Source of the DNA: Burkholderiales bacterium LSUCC0115
GTDB taxonomy: Bacteria; Pseudomonadota; Gammaproteobacteria; Burkholderiales; Burkholderiaceae_A
Assembly: GCA_009646425.1 (NCBI GenBank)
Contig: WJBW01000002.1
Location: forward strand, 261,878-325,877
Reading direction: 5' to 3'
DNA: 64,000 bases
Shown: positions 25,935 through 35,565 of the stretch, one piece after another
How the letters are laid out: each line of letters starts with the position of its first letter
How positions within the stretch are numbered: the stretch's first letter is position 1
Notes under the pieces: generated by a model
The model's database searches: none
Seen by the model: the letters and a program-made list of their open reading frames with translations, nothing else
Told to the model about the DNA's origin: nothing
Position numbers and translations under genes: made by a program

Positions 25935-26621
25935 TCAGAACTTGGAGAGATTGGCCATCATGGCGTGCTGGGGTCCCCGCTGACGGTCTAGCGAAGCCCT
26001 CACCTGATCGAGCTGCTCTCGCAGCAGGGCCAGATCCTGTTCGGACCGTGGTCCACTCGGATCCAGGCTCAGATTGATCACGGTCTGACGGGCCTGCTCC
26101 AGCTTGGCCCGAGACTCATCAAGACCGGTCTCACAAGCCTGTAGGTTGCTCTCGATGGAATCAATGACGGCCCGGGTGACCGCACGATATTGTGGAGCGC
26201 CTCTCGTCGAGGGGGACCCTGCCGATGCCAGCGCACCCAGATCACCGCCAGAGACCAACAGCTGGGACTCCACACCCCGAAGGTCCATGGCCAGAGCTGT
26301 CATGGTGACCACGCCAATCAGCAAGGCCAGCAGCGCCACACAGGCAAAAACAAACAACACGGGCACGCCATCCTGAGCCCAGTCGGCGTAGCCAAGCGGC
26401 ATCAAACCATGTTCACCGGCCATGCCAATCGCCTGGTGAACCGACTGCCAGACAGCCTGATAACCCAACAAGGCCTGTTCCTGACTGAGCCAGGAAGGCA
26501 GAGCAGCAGGCGGCAACCAGACCAAATCAAAGGCCTGGGCGAAGGGCCCAACCACCATACAAAGCCAGACCACCAGAATCCATCGCCGGGCCCGACCAGC
26601 CAACTGCATTACCTCATTCAT
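25935..26621 (-). CDS. Hypothetical membrane protein with coiled coil
   Basis: I do not recognise this 228-aa protein. It has two membrane segments (about residues 13-31 and 86-110) separated by an extracytoplasmic loop of about 55 residues rich in Trp and Gln, then a cytoplasmic helical tail (about 150-220) with the heptad pattern of a coiled coil (SNLQACETGLDESRAKLEQA). The ATG overlaps the preceding stop as ATGA, and the next gene begins at its stop, so all three genes are translationally coupled. The layout suggests a membrane anchor for a complex. Confidence 0.65.
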   Translation of the reverse strand: MNEVMQLAGRARRWILVVWLCMVVGPFAQAFDLVWLPPAALPSWLSQEQALLGYQAVWQSVHQAIGMAGEHGLMPLGYADWAQDGVPVLFVFACVALLALLIGVVTMTALAMDLRGVESQLLVSGGDLGALASAGSPSTRGAPQYRAVTRAVIDSIESNLQACETGLDESRAKLEQARQTVINLSLDPSGPRSEQDLALLREQLDQVRASLDRQRGPQHAMMANLSKF

Positions 26622-26968
26622 GCCTCATCCTTGTGATTCCAATCGACTTCATCTGCGAGGACTGCCTGATGACAGTCTCCATTGGCCTGAAGGACCACCA
26701 CCCAGCGAGCGGCCAAGGTCCCCTCTTCTCCCTCGACTGGTGCGGCCGAGGATGGGGTGTCGGGGCTGCCCGTCGATGCCGACAGGCGAACGCCTTCACC
26801 CAGAAAATCGGCCGGCTCGGCGATCACCACCGGACGACCCAAGACAAATCCCATCTGAAGACCCGGCATCGGCGCATGCGCCCCAATGTCCCGGCTAGGA
26901 ACGACCCGCAGGACGTTCTTTGCCAATAATTCGTATTGTCGCCTGAATCGACGCAGGACAATCTTCAC
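26618..26968 (-). CDS. Hypothetical small protein after dnaQ
   Basis: I do not recognise this 116-aa protein. It begins with a basic stretch (MKIVLRRFRRQYELLAKNVL), has a middle with GLQMGFVLGRPVVIAEP, a low-complexity acidic/Ser/Pro segment (about residues 64-84), and ends WVVVLQANGDCHQAVLADEV. The beta-rich ends could be one small folded domain. It is coupled by ATGA at both ends, to dnaQ upstream and to the membrane protein downstream, which supports it being real and expressed despite its size. Confidence 0.6.
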   Translation of the reverse strand: MKIVLRRFRRQYELLAKNVLRVVPSRDIGAHAPMPGLQMGFVLGRPVVIAEPADFLGEGVRLSASTGSPDTPSSAAPVEGEEGTLAARWVVVLQANGDCHQAVLADEVDWNHKDEA

Positions 26969-27678
26969 GCCTGCGCCTCCCGCTCCAGGCGTCGCCAGAG
27001 CGCACCGTCGGGGCAGGCCTTGTCGATCTCATCGAGTACGCGCTCATGTGCCGCCCACTCCTCCGGAGTCGGCTCCACCACAATCAACTGAGAAAGATCC
27101 ATGGCAGCCAGGGCGGCCTGAGTGGCGGCCCTGTCCTCCACCGGCATCATGTCGAGTGTTTCCTGGCCTCGCGTCATGGCCAGGTAGACCTCTGAGAGGA
27201 GTTCGGCATCGAGCAGCGCGCCGTGCAAGACCCGATGGTCATTGGCGATGCCGTACCGGGTGCAGAGTGCATCCAGCGAGTTGCGTTGGCCAGGGTGCAA
27301 CTCTCTCGCCATCTTCAGGCTATCGGTGACCTGAGCGGCCACCGACGCCAGTGATGGCTGCCCCAAGCGGTCGAGCTCGGCATTTAGAAAACCCAGGTCA
27401 AACGGTGCGTTGTGAATAACCAGGTGAGCCCCGTCTACAAAACCCAGGAACTCATCGGCAATCTGGGCGAAGCGAGGCTTGTCCTGCAGCATCTCCCAGG
27501 TAAAGCCATGTACCTGCGCAGCTCCCTCGTCAACCTCTCGCTCCGGATTGACATAGAGGTGTAGACGGCGGCCACTGGCTCGCCGGTCAATCAGCTCAAT
27601 ACAGCCGATCTCGATGATGCGATGACCATCCTCGACCTTTAGGCCGGTTGTTTCCGTGTCGAGGACGACGAGACGCAT
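26965..27678 (-). CDS. dnaQ: DNA polymerase III epsilon subunit (proofreading exonuclease)
   Basis: DnaQ (237 aa) is the DEDDh 3'-5' exonuclease of the replicative polymerase core. ExoI LDTETTGL gives Asp7 and Glu9, ExoII is in HNAPFDLGFLN, and ExoIII is HGALLDAELLSEVY with the catalytic His. The C-terminal tail that binds the alpha subunit is present. The start lies 40 bp inside the RND pump gene in another frame on the same strand, and the stop overlaps the next gene, so dnaQ expression depends on upstream transcription unless a promoter lies within the pump gene. Confidence 0.94.
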   Translation of the reverse strand: MRLVVLDTETTGLKVEDGHRIIEIGCIELIDRRASGRRLHLYVNPEREVDEGAAQVHGFTWEMLQDKPRFAQIADEFLGFVDGAHLVIHNAPFDLGFLNAELDRLGQPSLASVAAQVTDSLKMARELHPGQRNSLDALCTRYGIANDHRVLHGALLDAELLSEVYLAMTRGQETLDMMPVEDRAATQAALAAMDLSQLIVVEPTPEEWAAHERVLDEIDKACPDGALWRRLEREAQA

Positions 27679-30600
27679 GAGGCTACCCAGACAAAAATGG
27701 TTGGCAAGACAAACAAGGTTAGAAGGGTACCAAGGCTGACGCCACCGACGATCACCCAGCCGATCTCTCGGCGACTCTCAGCCCCTGGCCCACTGGCCAA
27801 GGCCAATGGAATGGCGCCGCAGACCGTGGAGATGGCCGTCATGAGGATGGGCCTAAATCGGAGTTCGGTCGCCTTGAGTGTCGCCTCAGCGATCTCAAGG
27901 CCCTGTTCACGCAATTGATTGGCAAATTCCACGATCAGAATGCCGTTCTTGGTGACCAGGCCAATCAAGGCGATGAGTCCAATCTGAGAGTAGACGTTGA
28001 TCGACCCGCCAGTGAGCCAGATCGTGAGCAGAGCCCCCGCAAATGACAATGGCACCGTGACCATGATCACCATTGGGTAGACGAAGCTCTCGAACTGAGC
28101 TGAGAGAACGAGATAGATGAAGATCAGCGCCAGACCAAAGACGAACAAAATGGTGTTTTGAGAGTCTCGGTATTCCCTGGACTGACCGTCGTAGTCGAGC
28201 TGGTAGTCAGGCGGCAAGATCTCCCGGGCAGCAGCCTCCACGGCCGTCAAGGCCTCACCCAAAGCGACGCCCGGCGCCAGGTTGGCCGTCACCGTCACCG
28301 CCCTTTGCTGCAAGAAGTGGTTCAGTTCTCGGGGCGCCACGGTCTCTCGAATCTTGATCAGGCTGGACAAGGGCACCAATTGCCCGTCACGGCCACGAAC
28401 CGATACCCCGCGGATGTCTTCGGGCGTGTTGCGGCGATCCGCCTCCAATTGCACGATGACATCGAACTGTTCGTTGCCTCTTTTGAATCGCGTCACCTGG
28501 CGCCCACCCAGCAGCGTCTCCAAGGTCCTGCCGATGAGCTCTACTGGGACGCCGAGATCAGCAGCCCGCTCGCGGTCGATGTCCAGACGCATCTCAGGCT
28601 TGGTGATTTGAAGGTCGGTCTCGACCCCCTGCAGCATGGGGTTCTGCAAGAGGCGCTGACGCAGCTTTTCGGTGGCGGCGGCCATCTCGTCAATCGGGGC
28701 AGCCGACAGCACCACCACCTGAATGGGGCGAGACCGGACACTCTGGCCGAGTGAGGCCGGGGTGACCACGAAGGCGTTGACCCCGGGGATGCCCAGAACC
28801 TGGGGCTGAATGGCCTTGGCAATCTCTTGGGTGCTGCGCTGACGATCCTCCCAGGGCACAGGCCGAAGGAAAGCAATCCCCTTGTCAACCGTTGGGCTGC
28901 CAGCAATCACCAGGTACTTCTCGACCTCAGGCACCGAGGCAAAGATGTCCTCGAGTCGAAGGGCATACCGAGCGGTGTACTGAATCGAACTGCCCTGCGG
29001 GGCGGTCAGAATGGACACCAGAAAGCCACGGTCCTCGACCGGCGTGAGCTCTTTTTTGATGATCGAGAAAAAGCCGACCGCTACCGCGAAAACAGCCACC
29101 GCCACGGCGGCGATGGTGAGGCGCTTGGACAGAATCGTCTCCAAGACCACGGCATATCGGTGAGCAAGCCAGTCAAAACCCTGGTCAAAACGATCTCCCC
29201 AACCCTTGAGTGTTTTGAGCCAGGCGGCGTCACCAGTGGTCTCGATGGGCGAACCATCCGGGTTGTGATGTGGCTTGAGAAGACGCGAGCACATCATGGG
29301 CGAGAGGGTCAGGGCCACAAAGCCCGACACCACCACCGAACCCGCCAAGGCGAGCGCAAACTCGACGAAGAGTCGACCAGTGCGGCCGCTCGAGAAGGCC
29401 ATGGGGGCAAAGACCGAGGCGAGGGTCAGCGTCATGGCCACCACCGCAAAACTGATTTCCTTCATCCCCTGAAAGGCGGCTGCGATGGGCTTCATGCCGT
29501 CCTCGATGTGACGGGCAATGTTCTCCAGGACCACGATGGCGTCGTCGACCACCACCCCAATCGACAGCACCATCGCCAGCAGGGTCAGGGTGTTGATCGA
29601 GAAGCCCAACATCAACAAGATGGCAAAAGTGGTGATGATGGAGACCGGAATGGTCACGATGGGAATGATGGCTGCTCGCCAACTCTTGAGAAAGACGAAG
29701 ACCACCAGGCCCACCAAGACCACAGCCTCAAGAATGGTCATGGCCACAGCCTTGATGGATCGGTCGATAAAGACCGAGTAGTCATTGGCCACTTCAAAAC
29801 CAACACCGGGTGGCAGGTCTCGCAGAATGCCTGGGATCGACTCCCTTACAGCGTCCGACAACGTGAGGGGGTTGGCTGTGGCCTGCTTGATCACCCCCAT
29901 GGCCACGGTGTTGTTGCCCTTGTACCGGGCCACCCGACGTTCGTTCTCGGGCGCAATCTCGACCCGTGCCACATCCTTGAGTCGCACCAGAGAGGCCTGA
30001 CCACGTGGGGCCTTGAGCACAATGCCCTCGAACTCCTGTGGCGTCTGCAGGTCGGTGGGCGCCATGACCGAGAATTCACGTCCCGGCGTCTCGATGAGTC
30101 CGGCTGGAATCTCGACGTTCTGACGGCGAAGGGCGTCTTCCACGTCCTGGACCGCCAGACCGCGTGCGGTCAGCGCCTGACTGTCCAGCCAGATCCGCAT
30201 GGCAAATCGACGGTCTCCAAAGATGCGCACATCGGCCGCACCAGGCAGGGTCTGCAGCCTGGGCTTGACCAGGCGATTGGCCAAGTCACTGAGTTCCATC
30301 AGGCTCAGGCTGTCGCTGTTGAGGGTCAGCCAGATGATGGGCGAGGCATCGGCCTCCACCTTGGAGATCTGAGAGTCGTCGACGCCATCCGGCAGGCGCT
30401 TGCGAACACGCGAGACGCGATCTCGAACGTCGGAGGCGGCATCGTCGGGGTTGCGATCCAGCTTAAAGCGAACGCTGATCTGAGAGTTCTCGGCCCTCGA
30501 GATGGAGGTCAGCACCTCGATGCCCTCGATACCAGCGATGGAATCCTCCAGCGGCTTGGTCACCTGAGACTCGATGATCTCGGGTGAGGCCCCCCGGTAA

Positions 30601-30749
30601 TCCGTGCTCACCGTTACCACTGGCTCGTCGATCTTTGGGTACTCGCGAATGGAGAGTTTGGTCAGGCTCACGGCACCGACCAGGGTGATGATGAGAGACA
30701 GAACTGTCGCAAAGACAGGCCGCTCGATGCAGATTTCGGAGAGTCTCAC
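27639..30749 (-). CDS. RND-family multidrug efflux pump inner membrane protein
   Basis: This 1036-aa AcrB/MdtB-type transporter would use the proton gradient to export hydrophobic compounds. It starts MRLSEICIERPVFATVLSL, and TM4 carries the proton-relay aspartates in SIGVVVDDAIVVLENI. The large periplasmic loops and twelve membrane spans fit the family, with the second repeat ending in GLVTKNGILIVEFAN. The adaptor gene is 29 bp upstream. No outer-membrane TolC-like gene is adjacent. The last 40 bp overlap dnaQ. Confidence 0.93.
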   Translation of the reverse strand: MRLSEICIERPVFATVLSLIITLVGAVSLTKLSIREYPKIDEPVVTVSTDYRGASPEIIESQVTKPLEDSIAGIEGIEVLTSISRAENSQISVRFKLDRNPDDAASDVRDRVSRVRKRLPDGVDDSQISKVEADASPIIWLTLNSDSLSLMELSDLANRLVKPRLQTLPGAADVRIFGDRRFAMRIWLDSQALTARGLAVQDVEDALRRQNVEIPAGLIETPGREFSVMAPTDLQTPQEFEGIVLKAPRGQASLVRLKDVARVEIAPENERRVARYKGNNTVAMGVIKQATANPLTLSDAVRESIPGILRDLPPGVGFEVANDYSVFIDRSIKAVAMTILEAVVLVGLVVFVFLKSWRAAIIPIVTIPVSIITTFAILLMLGFSINTLTLLAMVLSIGVVVDDAIVVLENIARHIEDGMKPIAAAFQGMKEISFAVVAMTLTLASVFAPMAFSSGRTGRLFVEFALALAGSVVVSGFVALTLSPMMCSRLLKPHHNPDGSPIETTGDAAWLKTLKGWGDRFDQGFDWLAHRYAVVLETILSKRLTIAAVAVAVFAVAVGFFSIIKKELTPVEDRGFLVSILTAPQGSSIQYTARYALRLEDIFASVPEVEKYLVIAGSPTVDKGIAFLRPVPWEDRQRSTQEIAKAIQPQVLGIPGVNAFVVTPASLGQSVRSRPIQVVVLSAAPIDEMAAATEKLRQRLLQNPMLQGVETDLQITKPEMRLDIDRERAADLGVPVELIGRTLETLLGGRQVTRFKRGNEQFDVIVQLEADRRNTPEDIRGVSVRGRDGQLVPLSSLIKIRETVAPRELNHFLQQRAVTVTANLAPGVALGEALTAVEAAAREILPPDYQLDYDGQSREYRDSQNTILFVFGLALIFIYLVLSAQFESFVYPMVIMVTVPLSFAGALLTIWLTGGSINVYSQIGLIALIGLVTKNGILIVEFANQLREQGLEIAEATLKATELRFRPILMTAISTVCGAIPLALASGPGAESRREIGWVIVGGVSLGTLLTLFVLPTIFVWVASCVSSSSTRKQPA

Positions 30750-30778
30750 CGTTGGCGTCCTCGAATGATCATCACAAC

Positions 30779-31933
30779 TTACTGAGACTTAGCGTCTTTT
30801 GAAACCGGCGATGCACCGGCAGCCTTGTCAGCAGACTTCTCACCAGTCTTGCTGCCGGCCGGCTTGTTGCCAGATCCCGGAGGAGGCACGATCCTAAGAG
30901 CCTGGCCTGGCGCTCGAATCTTGAGCTGACCGGCAATGACCACCTGATCGCCAGCTGAGAGACCTTTGAGAACCTCTACGGTTTTCTCCAGACGAATGCC
31001 CAACTGCACAGGAACCTTCTCGGCCTTTCCATCTTTCACCCGCCAGACAAAGAATCCGCTTCGCTCGCCAACCAGGGCCTCTTCCGAGACCACCAGGGCT
31101 TTATCACGCTCCACTAGATTCAACTTGGCGCGACCAAAGAGGCCCGGTTTGATCTGACCCTTGCTGTTGTCCACCATGGCGCGAAGGGCGATGAACCGGC
31201 CCTCTGCATCGATCCGAGCATCAACTGCCTCTACCTGCGCCTGCACCGATCGGGTCTGATCCAACAGCTCGATCTGCAGACGCTGTCCGGGACGGACCTG
31301 AGACATGAAACGCTCTGGCACTCGAAAATCAAACATGAGTCTGCTGCTGTCCTCGACGATGGCCACCGTATCGCCATCCTTTACAAAGTCGCCAACACTG
31401 TGTTGTCGAAGGCCAACTCGACCAGCAAAGGGAGCTGTCAGGACCATACGGTCCAACCGGGCCTGGGATAGATCACGTTTGGCCGCTGCTACCTCAGCGG
31501 CTGCCTTAGATTCATCCAGGGCACGGGCACTGATGAACTTCTTGGCAAAGAGGTCCTGGGCTCGGTTGTAGTTGGAGGCGGCCAATTCAGCCTCTGCCTT
31601 GGCCTGGGCCAATTCAGCCTTGAGCAGGCGATCATCGAGTGAGACCAGCAGTTGGCCCTTGTCGACCGACTGGCCATCTTTGAAATGAATCTCGGCGATG
31701 CGACCAGCCACTTCCGGTCGCAGGTCAACCGACTGCCGGGACTTGAACTCACCCGTCACGCTCAGCGTGTCGGCAATCGACTGCTCCACCACCGTGGCCA
31801 CCTCAACCGGCGCGGGTGGTGGGCCTTTGGACTGCGGCGCCGGTGGCGCAAACCAGCCGAGGCGCCAGGCACCCAAGCCTGCCACCACCAAGACCAGAAC
31901 CGCCACCAACACCCAACGTAAACGATGTTTCAC
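30779..31933 (-). CDS. RND efflux periplasmic adaptor (membrane fusion protein)
   Basis: The 384-aa adaptor has an N-terminal membrane anchor ([17 protein letters not shown]), a Pro-rich stretch, a barrel-sandwich and hairpin region ([20 protein letters not shown], helical to about residue 170), a beta-barrel, and a basic Lys/Ala-rich tail. It links the pump to an outer-membrane channel encoded elsewhere. The ATG overlaps the rnhA stop as ATGA, and the pump gene follows after 29 bp. No regulator gene is next to the pair, unusual for an inducible pump. Confidence 0.92.
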   Translation of the reverse strand: MKHRLRWVLVAVLVLVVAGLGAWRLGWFAPPAPQSKGPPPAPVEVATVVEQSIADTLSVTGEFKSRQSVDLRPEVAGRIAEIHFKDGQSVDKGQLLVSLDDRLLKAELAQAKAEAELAASNYNRAQDLFAKKFISARALDESKAAAEVAAAKRDLSQARLDRMVLTAPFAGRVGLRQHSVGDFVKDGDTVAIVEDSSRLMFDFRVPERFMSQVRPGQRLQIELLDQTRSVQAQVEAVDARIDAEGRFIALRAMVDNSKGQIKPGLFGRAKLNLVERDKALVVSEEALVGERSGFFVWRVKDGKAEKVPVQLGIRLEKTVEVLKGLSAGDQVVIAGQLKIRAPGQALRIVPPPGSGNKPAGSKTGEKSADKAAGASPVSKDAKSQ

Positions 31934-32385
31934 GCCTGTCCTTTCAGTCCAACGCCTTTGTTTGCAAGGGCATCAGCTCGCTCATTGCCTGGATGCCCAC
32001 TATGCCCCTTGACCCAGATCCACTGAACGGTGTGCCCTTGAAGTGCCTGTTCCAGTTGTTGCCATAGGTCTTGGTTAGCGACTGGCTTGCCGGCCGAAGT
32101 ACGCCAGCCCTTTTTTTTCCAATTGGCCAGCCAGCTCTCAATTCCATCTTTGACATAACTAGAGTCTGTATAGATTGTCACACGACATGGCCTGGTCAAG
32201 GCAGACATACCCTGAATGACTGCCGTCAACTCCATGCGATTGTTGGTCGTGGGGGTCTCGCCACCGAAGAGCTCGCGCTCCTTTCCATTTGCGCAAAGCA
32301 AAGCACCCCATCCGCCTGGACCCGGATTGCCCTTACAGGCGCCATCGGTGTAGAGGCTGACGGCGGTCAGATCGGACTCGGTCAT
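31930..32385 (-). CDS. rnhA: Ribonuclease HI
   Basis: RNase HI (151 aa) cuts the RNA strand of RNA-DNA hybrids during replication. Catalytic residues are visible: Asp in [11 protein letters not shown], Glu in NNRMELTAV, Asp in YTDSSYV, and the His/Asp segment [13 protein letters not shown]. The length is normal. Both ends are coupled (ATGA with the methyltransferase upstream and with the efflux adaptor downstream). rnhA and dnaQ are often close in these bacteria; here the efflux pair lies between them. Confidence 0.96.
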   Translation of the reverse strand: MTESDLTAVSLYTDGACKGNPGPGGWGALLCANGKERELFGGETPTTNNRMELTAVIQGMSALTRPCRVTIYTDSSYVKDGIESWLANWKKKGWRTSAGKPVANQDLWQQLEQALQGHTVQWIWVKGHSGHPGNERADALANKGVGLKGQA

Positions 32386-33215
32386 AGAGGCTGCTTTCTA
32401 GAGGTCTGAGCGGCGCGACCGACAGACCGCGCGGACTGCGCCGCCTTGGCGGGATGGGACTGCCATTGGGGCATGATGACCCGCATCCCGACTCTGCGCT
32501 TCACGGCCGTCAGCGAGTAGACAGCACCAAAAGCTGGCCACCACCTGGCACCCGCCTTGTCCAACCAGGCCAGTCTTCGAAGCCCGGTCTCGGTCTGGAG
32601 CACAGGGCGATACTGGCCATGCCGCCCTGCCTCCACCTGCAGGGTTAACAACTGACACCAGTCCTTTACCCGCCCCATGGCCACCCATCGATCCTGGATC
32701 GGCGGAAACTGCACTGGCGAGAGCGGGCGATGAAGGGCCCAGAGGCTCATAGGATTAAAACCCACCACCACCAACCGACCCTCGGGAATCAGCACGCGGG
32801 CGGCCTCGCGTAACAAACCATGCGGATCACCAACCCCTTCCAGTGCGTGCACCAGCACCACCAGGTCAACGGTCTCGGTAGCAATCGGCCAGGCCTGCGA
32901 GTCACAACGCAAAACGGAGCAGGCCGACGCTTGAGTGGTTTCATCTGCCGAGGACACGGTCGTGGGGGTCTGACCCAAAGCCAGTCGCGTGCGCAGGCCC
33001 ATCCGGTTTTTGCGCAGGGCATCCACACTAGGCGGGGCGACCTGGACGGCGTGGTAGCCAAAACAATCTCCGACCGACTCGTCCAACCAAGTTTGCTCCA
33101 TGGCCAGCAAATCGGCCCCGGTGGGGGAGCGCAGCCAATGGGACCAGCCCTCATAGAGTGGCGGCTCTGAAGACGGGCGCTCGGGATGACTGGATTCGTT
33201 CGGTGTTGAGGACAT
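32382..33215 (-). CDS. Class I SAM-dependent methyltransferase
   Basis: The 277-aa protein has a methyltransferase type 11-like fold, with an acidic motif-II region and the post-motif segment [34 protein letters not shown]. Motif I is degenerate, so substrate and even activity are unsure. The frame is open to 33524, but the conserved part begins at ATG 33215, divergent from gloB by 18 bp. The basic C-terminal tail ([18 protein letters not shown]) is not part of the fold. It heads the array leading to rnhA, the RND genes and dnaQ. Confidence 0.75.
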   Translation of the reverse strand: MSSTPNESSHPERPSSEPPLYEGWSHWLRSPTGADLLAMEQTWLDESVGDCFGYHAVQVAPPSVDALRKNRMGLRTRLALGQTPTTVSSADETTQASACSVLRCDSQAWPIATETVDLVVLVHALEGVGDPHGLLREAARVLIPEGRLVVVGFNPMSLWALHRPLSPVQFPPIQDRWVAMGRVKDWCQLLTLQVEAGRHGQYRPVLQTETGLRRLAWLDKAGARWWPAFGAVYSLTAVKRRVGMRVIMPQWQSHPAKAAQSARSVGRAAQTSRKQPL

Positions 33216-33220
33216 ATTGG

Positions 33221-33226
33221 TATAAA
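33221..33226 (+). promoter_or_regulatory. -10-like hexamer before gloB
   Basis: TATAAA lies 7 nt before the gloB ATG in the 18-bp divergent gap. No Shine-Dalgarno is present. It fits the leaderless-type spacing seen at argA, mltD, clpS and purN. Confidence 0.4.
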
Positions 33227-33233
33227 GAACGGT

Positions 33234-34007
33234 ATGAAGATCACACCGTTGTTCGCATTCTCCGACAATATCATCTGGGCCATCGAGTCCGATGACAGCG
33301 TATGGGTGGTAGACCCGGGCGACGCCCAACCAGTTCTGAAGTGGCTGTCGGCGAGTGGCAAGTCCCTCACTGGCGTACTGATTACCCATCACCATCAAGA
33401 CCACGTTGGTGGGCTCCCGAGCCTGCTCGATCAGGCCCCCTGGCAAGATCCCATGGCTCCGAGAGTGCTTGGACCCGCCTACTGTCAGTCCTTCGGGGTC
33501 AACACTGTGGTGACAGATGAACAACGACTCCCGCTGTCAGACCAATCGCCGGGAGGTGCGAGCCTGCGAGTTCTGGCAGTGCCCGGACATACCCAGGACC
33601 ACTTGGCTTACCTGATCATGCCGTCAGCCATTGAGCCTGGCCCTGCAAGCCTGTTTTGTGGGGATACCCTCTTTGCGGGTGGCTGTGGCCGCCTGCTCGG
33701 TGGTACAGCCGAGCAACTCTATGACTCCCTGGTGCGCCTCGCGCAACTGCCGGACGACACAGCGGTCTATTGCGCCCACGAATACACGTTGTCAAACCTG
33801 GTGTTTGCAGCCCATGTCCGACCTGACTGCCTCCCCACTCAAGATCGGTTGAATCAAGTCCGGCTCATCAGGGAACGGGGAGGCTGCACGCTGCCCAGCA
33901 CGATTGGGTTGGAGCGTCAGACGAACCCTTTTCTGCGAACGGCAGGCCTACCGGCCTTTGCCGCCCTGCGCCAAGAAAAAGACAGCTTTCGAGCCCCGAG
34001 CCGGTAA
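33234..34007 (+). CDS. gloB: Hydroxyacylglutathione hydrolase (glyoxalase II)
   Basis: GloB (257 aa) hydrolyses S-lactoylglutathione to lactate and glutathione. The metallo-beta-lactamase signature THHHQDHVGG binds the two metals, with further ligands in VPGHTQDHL, FCGDTLFAGGCGR and YCAHEYTLSNL. The C-terminal substrate-binding region includes FLRTA. It is divergent from a methyltransferase gene. mltD starts 9 bp after its stop, with a -10-like hexamer overlapping that stop codon. Confidence 0.95.
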   Translation: MKITPLFAFSDNIIWAIESDDSVWVVDPGDAQPVLKWLSASGKSLTGVLITHHHQDHVGGLPSLLDQAPWQDPMAPRVLGPAYCQSFGVNTVVTDEQRLPLSDQSPGGASLRVLAVPGHTQDHLAYLIMPSAIEPGPASLFCGDTLFAGGCGRLLGGTAEQLYDSLVRLAQLPDDTAVYCAHEYTLSNLVFAAHVRPDCLPTQDRLNQVRLIRERGGCTLPSTIGLERQTNPFLRTAGLPAFAALRQEKDSFRAPSR

Positions 34008-34010
34008 AAT
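34005..34010 (+). promoter_or_regulatory. -10-like hexamer before mltD
   Basis: TAAAAT overlaps the gloB stop and lies exactly 6 nt before the mltD ATG. If used, the mRNA would begin at or next to the start codon. Confidence 0.4.
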
Positions 34011-34016
34011 GGTGGG

Positions 34017-35540
34017 ATGACCGTTCTCCCCCAACGTCGATCGGCCCTTCTCGCAGCGGCCCTGGTCCTCAGCCTCGTACTCACCGGCTGTAGCACCCTA
34101 CAGCAGAGTGGTGTAGAGCCTCATCAGGGCTGGCCTGGCTCTCAAAACGCCTCAGCCGACTCGCCCAAGACCTCTGCGGGCCAGGCGGGACAGTTGGGGC
34201 AGGCCCCCAGTGCGGCAGGGGCGGTCAGCGATCGGTCCGTCTCCGTCCCGGTCGAGCAAACAAGATCGGCGATGGCGGTTCCAGCCAAACCAGCCAACAT
34301 CATGCTGCGTGTTCAGCGTGGCTTTGCCATGCCCGAACTGCCCAGCAAGCTGGTCGACACACACATCAAACGCTTCCTCAACAAGCCCGATTACCTTGAG
34401 CGCGTCTTCGATCGAGGCGGCCGGTATCTTCACCACATTGTGGAAGAGGTCGAAGCCAGGGGGCTGCCCACCGAGCTGGCCTTGCTGCCGATCGTCGAGA
34501 GCGCTTTTAACCCGCAGGCCACCTCCAGCGCTAAAGCGGCGGGGCTCTGGCAGTTCATTCCATCGACGGGCCGGGTCTTCAACCTATCTCAGAACTGGTG
34601 GATGGACGAACGTCGTGACATCATCGAGTCCACCAGAGCGGCCCTGGACTACCTGCAGAAAATCTACGCCCAACAGGGCAACGACTGGTTCCTGGCCCTG
34701 GCCTCTTACAACTGGGGGGAGGGTGCCGTCTCCCGCGCCATCAAACGAAACAAAGCGCGTAAAAAGCCCACCGACTACTTGAGCCTGAAGATGCCGAAAG
34801 AGACTCGGCATTACGTCCCACAACTGATTGCCCTGCGCAATCTGCTCAGGGACCCGGAGAAGTACGGGCTGCGGCTGCCCTACGTGGAAGACCGTCCCTA
34901 CTTTGCTGTGATCGACAAGAACCAGTCCATAGACCTGGCACTGGCTGCAGAATTGGCTGAGCTTGAAATGAATGAATTCAAGGCCCTCAACCCCCACCTG
35001 CACCGGCCCGTCATTACCGTCAGTCAGACCAGCCGAATCATCCTGCCGGTCGAGAACATTCAGACCTATAACGACAACCTGAACAAGTGGTTGGCAACCG
35101 GTCTGCCACTGGTCACCTGGCGACCCTACACCCTAAAAAAAGGCGACACCTTGGACAAGCTCGCCAAAGCTGCGGGCATCAGTCCCATGGAACTGGCCAA
35201 GGCCAATGGCCTGAAAAGCCCCAAGACTGGACTACTACCAGGATCTTCCATCTTGGCGCCCGTCGCGGTTCAGAGCCACGATCCAGGCATTGAGACGACC
35301 CTGGCTCGATTCTCTGGGGCCAAGACCATCGAACGGGTCCACCTGCCAGCAAAGATTTATCGCGTTCGCAAATCCGACACGCTGGCAAAAATCGCCCGTC
35401 GATTCGGTGTGTCAACGGCTCAAATCCGCAAACTCAACAAATTAAGCGGTGATATCAAAACCGGTATGCGCCTCATCATTCGTCCCTCTGAACGCAAGGT
35501 TCTGGTCACGGATGCTCAGGGCCGACGATCCTACCAGTAG
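34017..35540 (+). CDS. mltD: Membrane-bound lytic murein transglycosylase D
   Basis: MltD (507 aa) cleaves glycan strands of peptidoglycan. It has a lipoprotein signal with lipobox LTGC at Cys25, a Ser/Gly/Gln-rich linker, and an SLT domain (about residues 130-260) with the catalytic Glu in LLPIVESAFNP and the AAGLWQFIPSTGR and ASYNWGEGAVSRA motifs. Two C-terminal LysM repeats follow: KKGDTLDKLAKAAGIS near 375 and RKSDTLAKIARRFGVS near 450. It ends before a bidirectional terminator shared with the desaturase gene. Confidence 0.94.
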   Translation: MTVLPQRRSALLAAALVLSLVLTGCSTLQQSGVEPHQGWPGSQNASADSPKTSAGQAGQLGQAPSAAGAVSDRSVSVPVEQTRSAMAVPAKPANIMLRVQRGFAMPELPSKLVDTHIKRFLNKPDYLERVFDRGGRYLHHIVEEVEARGLPTELALLPIVESAFNPQATSSAKAAGLWQFIPSTGRVFNLSQNWWMDERRDIIESTRAALDYLQKIYAQQGNDWFLALASYNWGEGAVSRAIKRNKARKKPTDYLSLKMPKETRHYVPQLIALRNLLRDPEKYGLRLPYVEDRPYFAVIDKNQSIDLALAAELAELEMNEFKALNPHLHRPVITVSQTSRIILPVENIQTYNDNLNKWLATGLPLVTWRPYTLKKGDTLDKLAKAAGISPMELAKANGLKSPKTGLLPGSSILAPVAVQSHDPGIETTLARFSGAKTIERVHLPAKIYRVRKSDTLAKIARRFGVSTAQIRKLNKLSGDIKTGMRLIIRPSERKVLVTDAQGRRSYQ

Positions 35541-35565
35541 CGCCGCACCAGTCAAAACACCCATC

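Noticed and set aside
28827-30587. Long 586-codon open frame on the plus strand opposite the RND pump
   Set aside because: It is composed of antisense codons of a well-conserved gene, is rich in His/Gln/Gly, and has no domain or ribosome site. It is a mirror frame.
33216-33524. N-terminal extension of the methyltransferase across gloB
   Set aside because: It would be fully antisense to the metal-binding part of gloB and has no conserved sequence. ATG 33215 is preferred.
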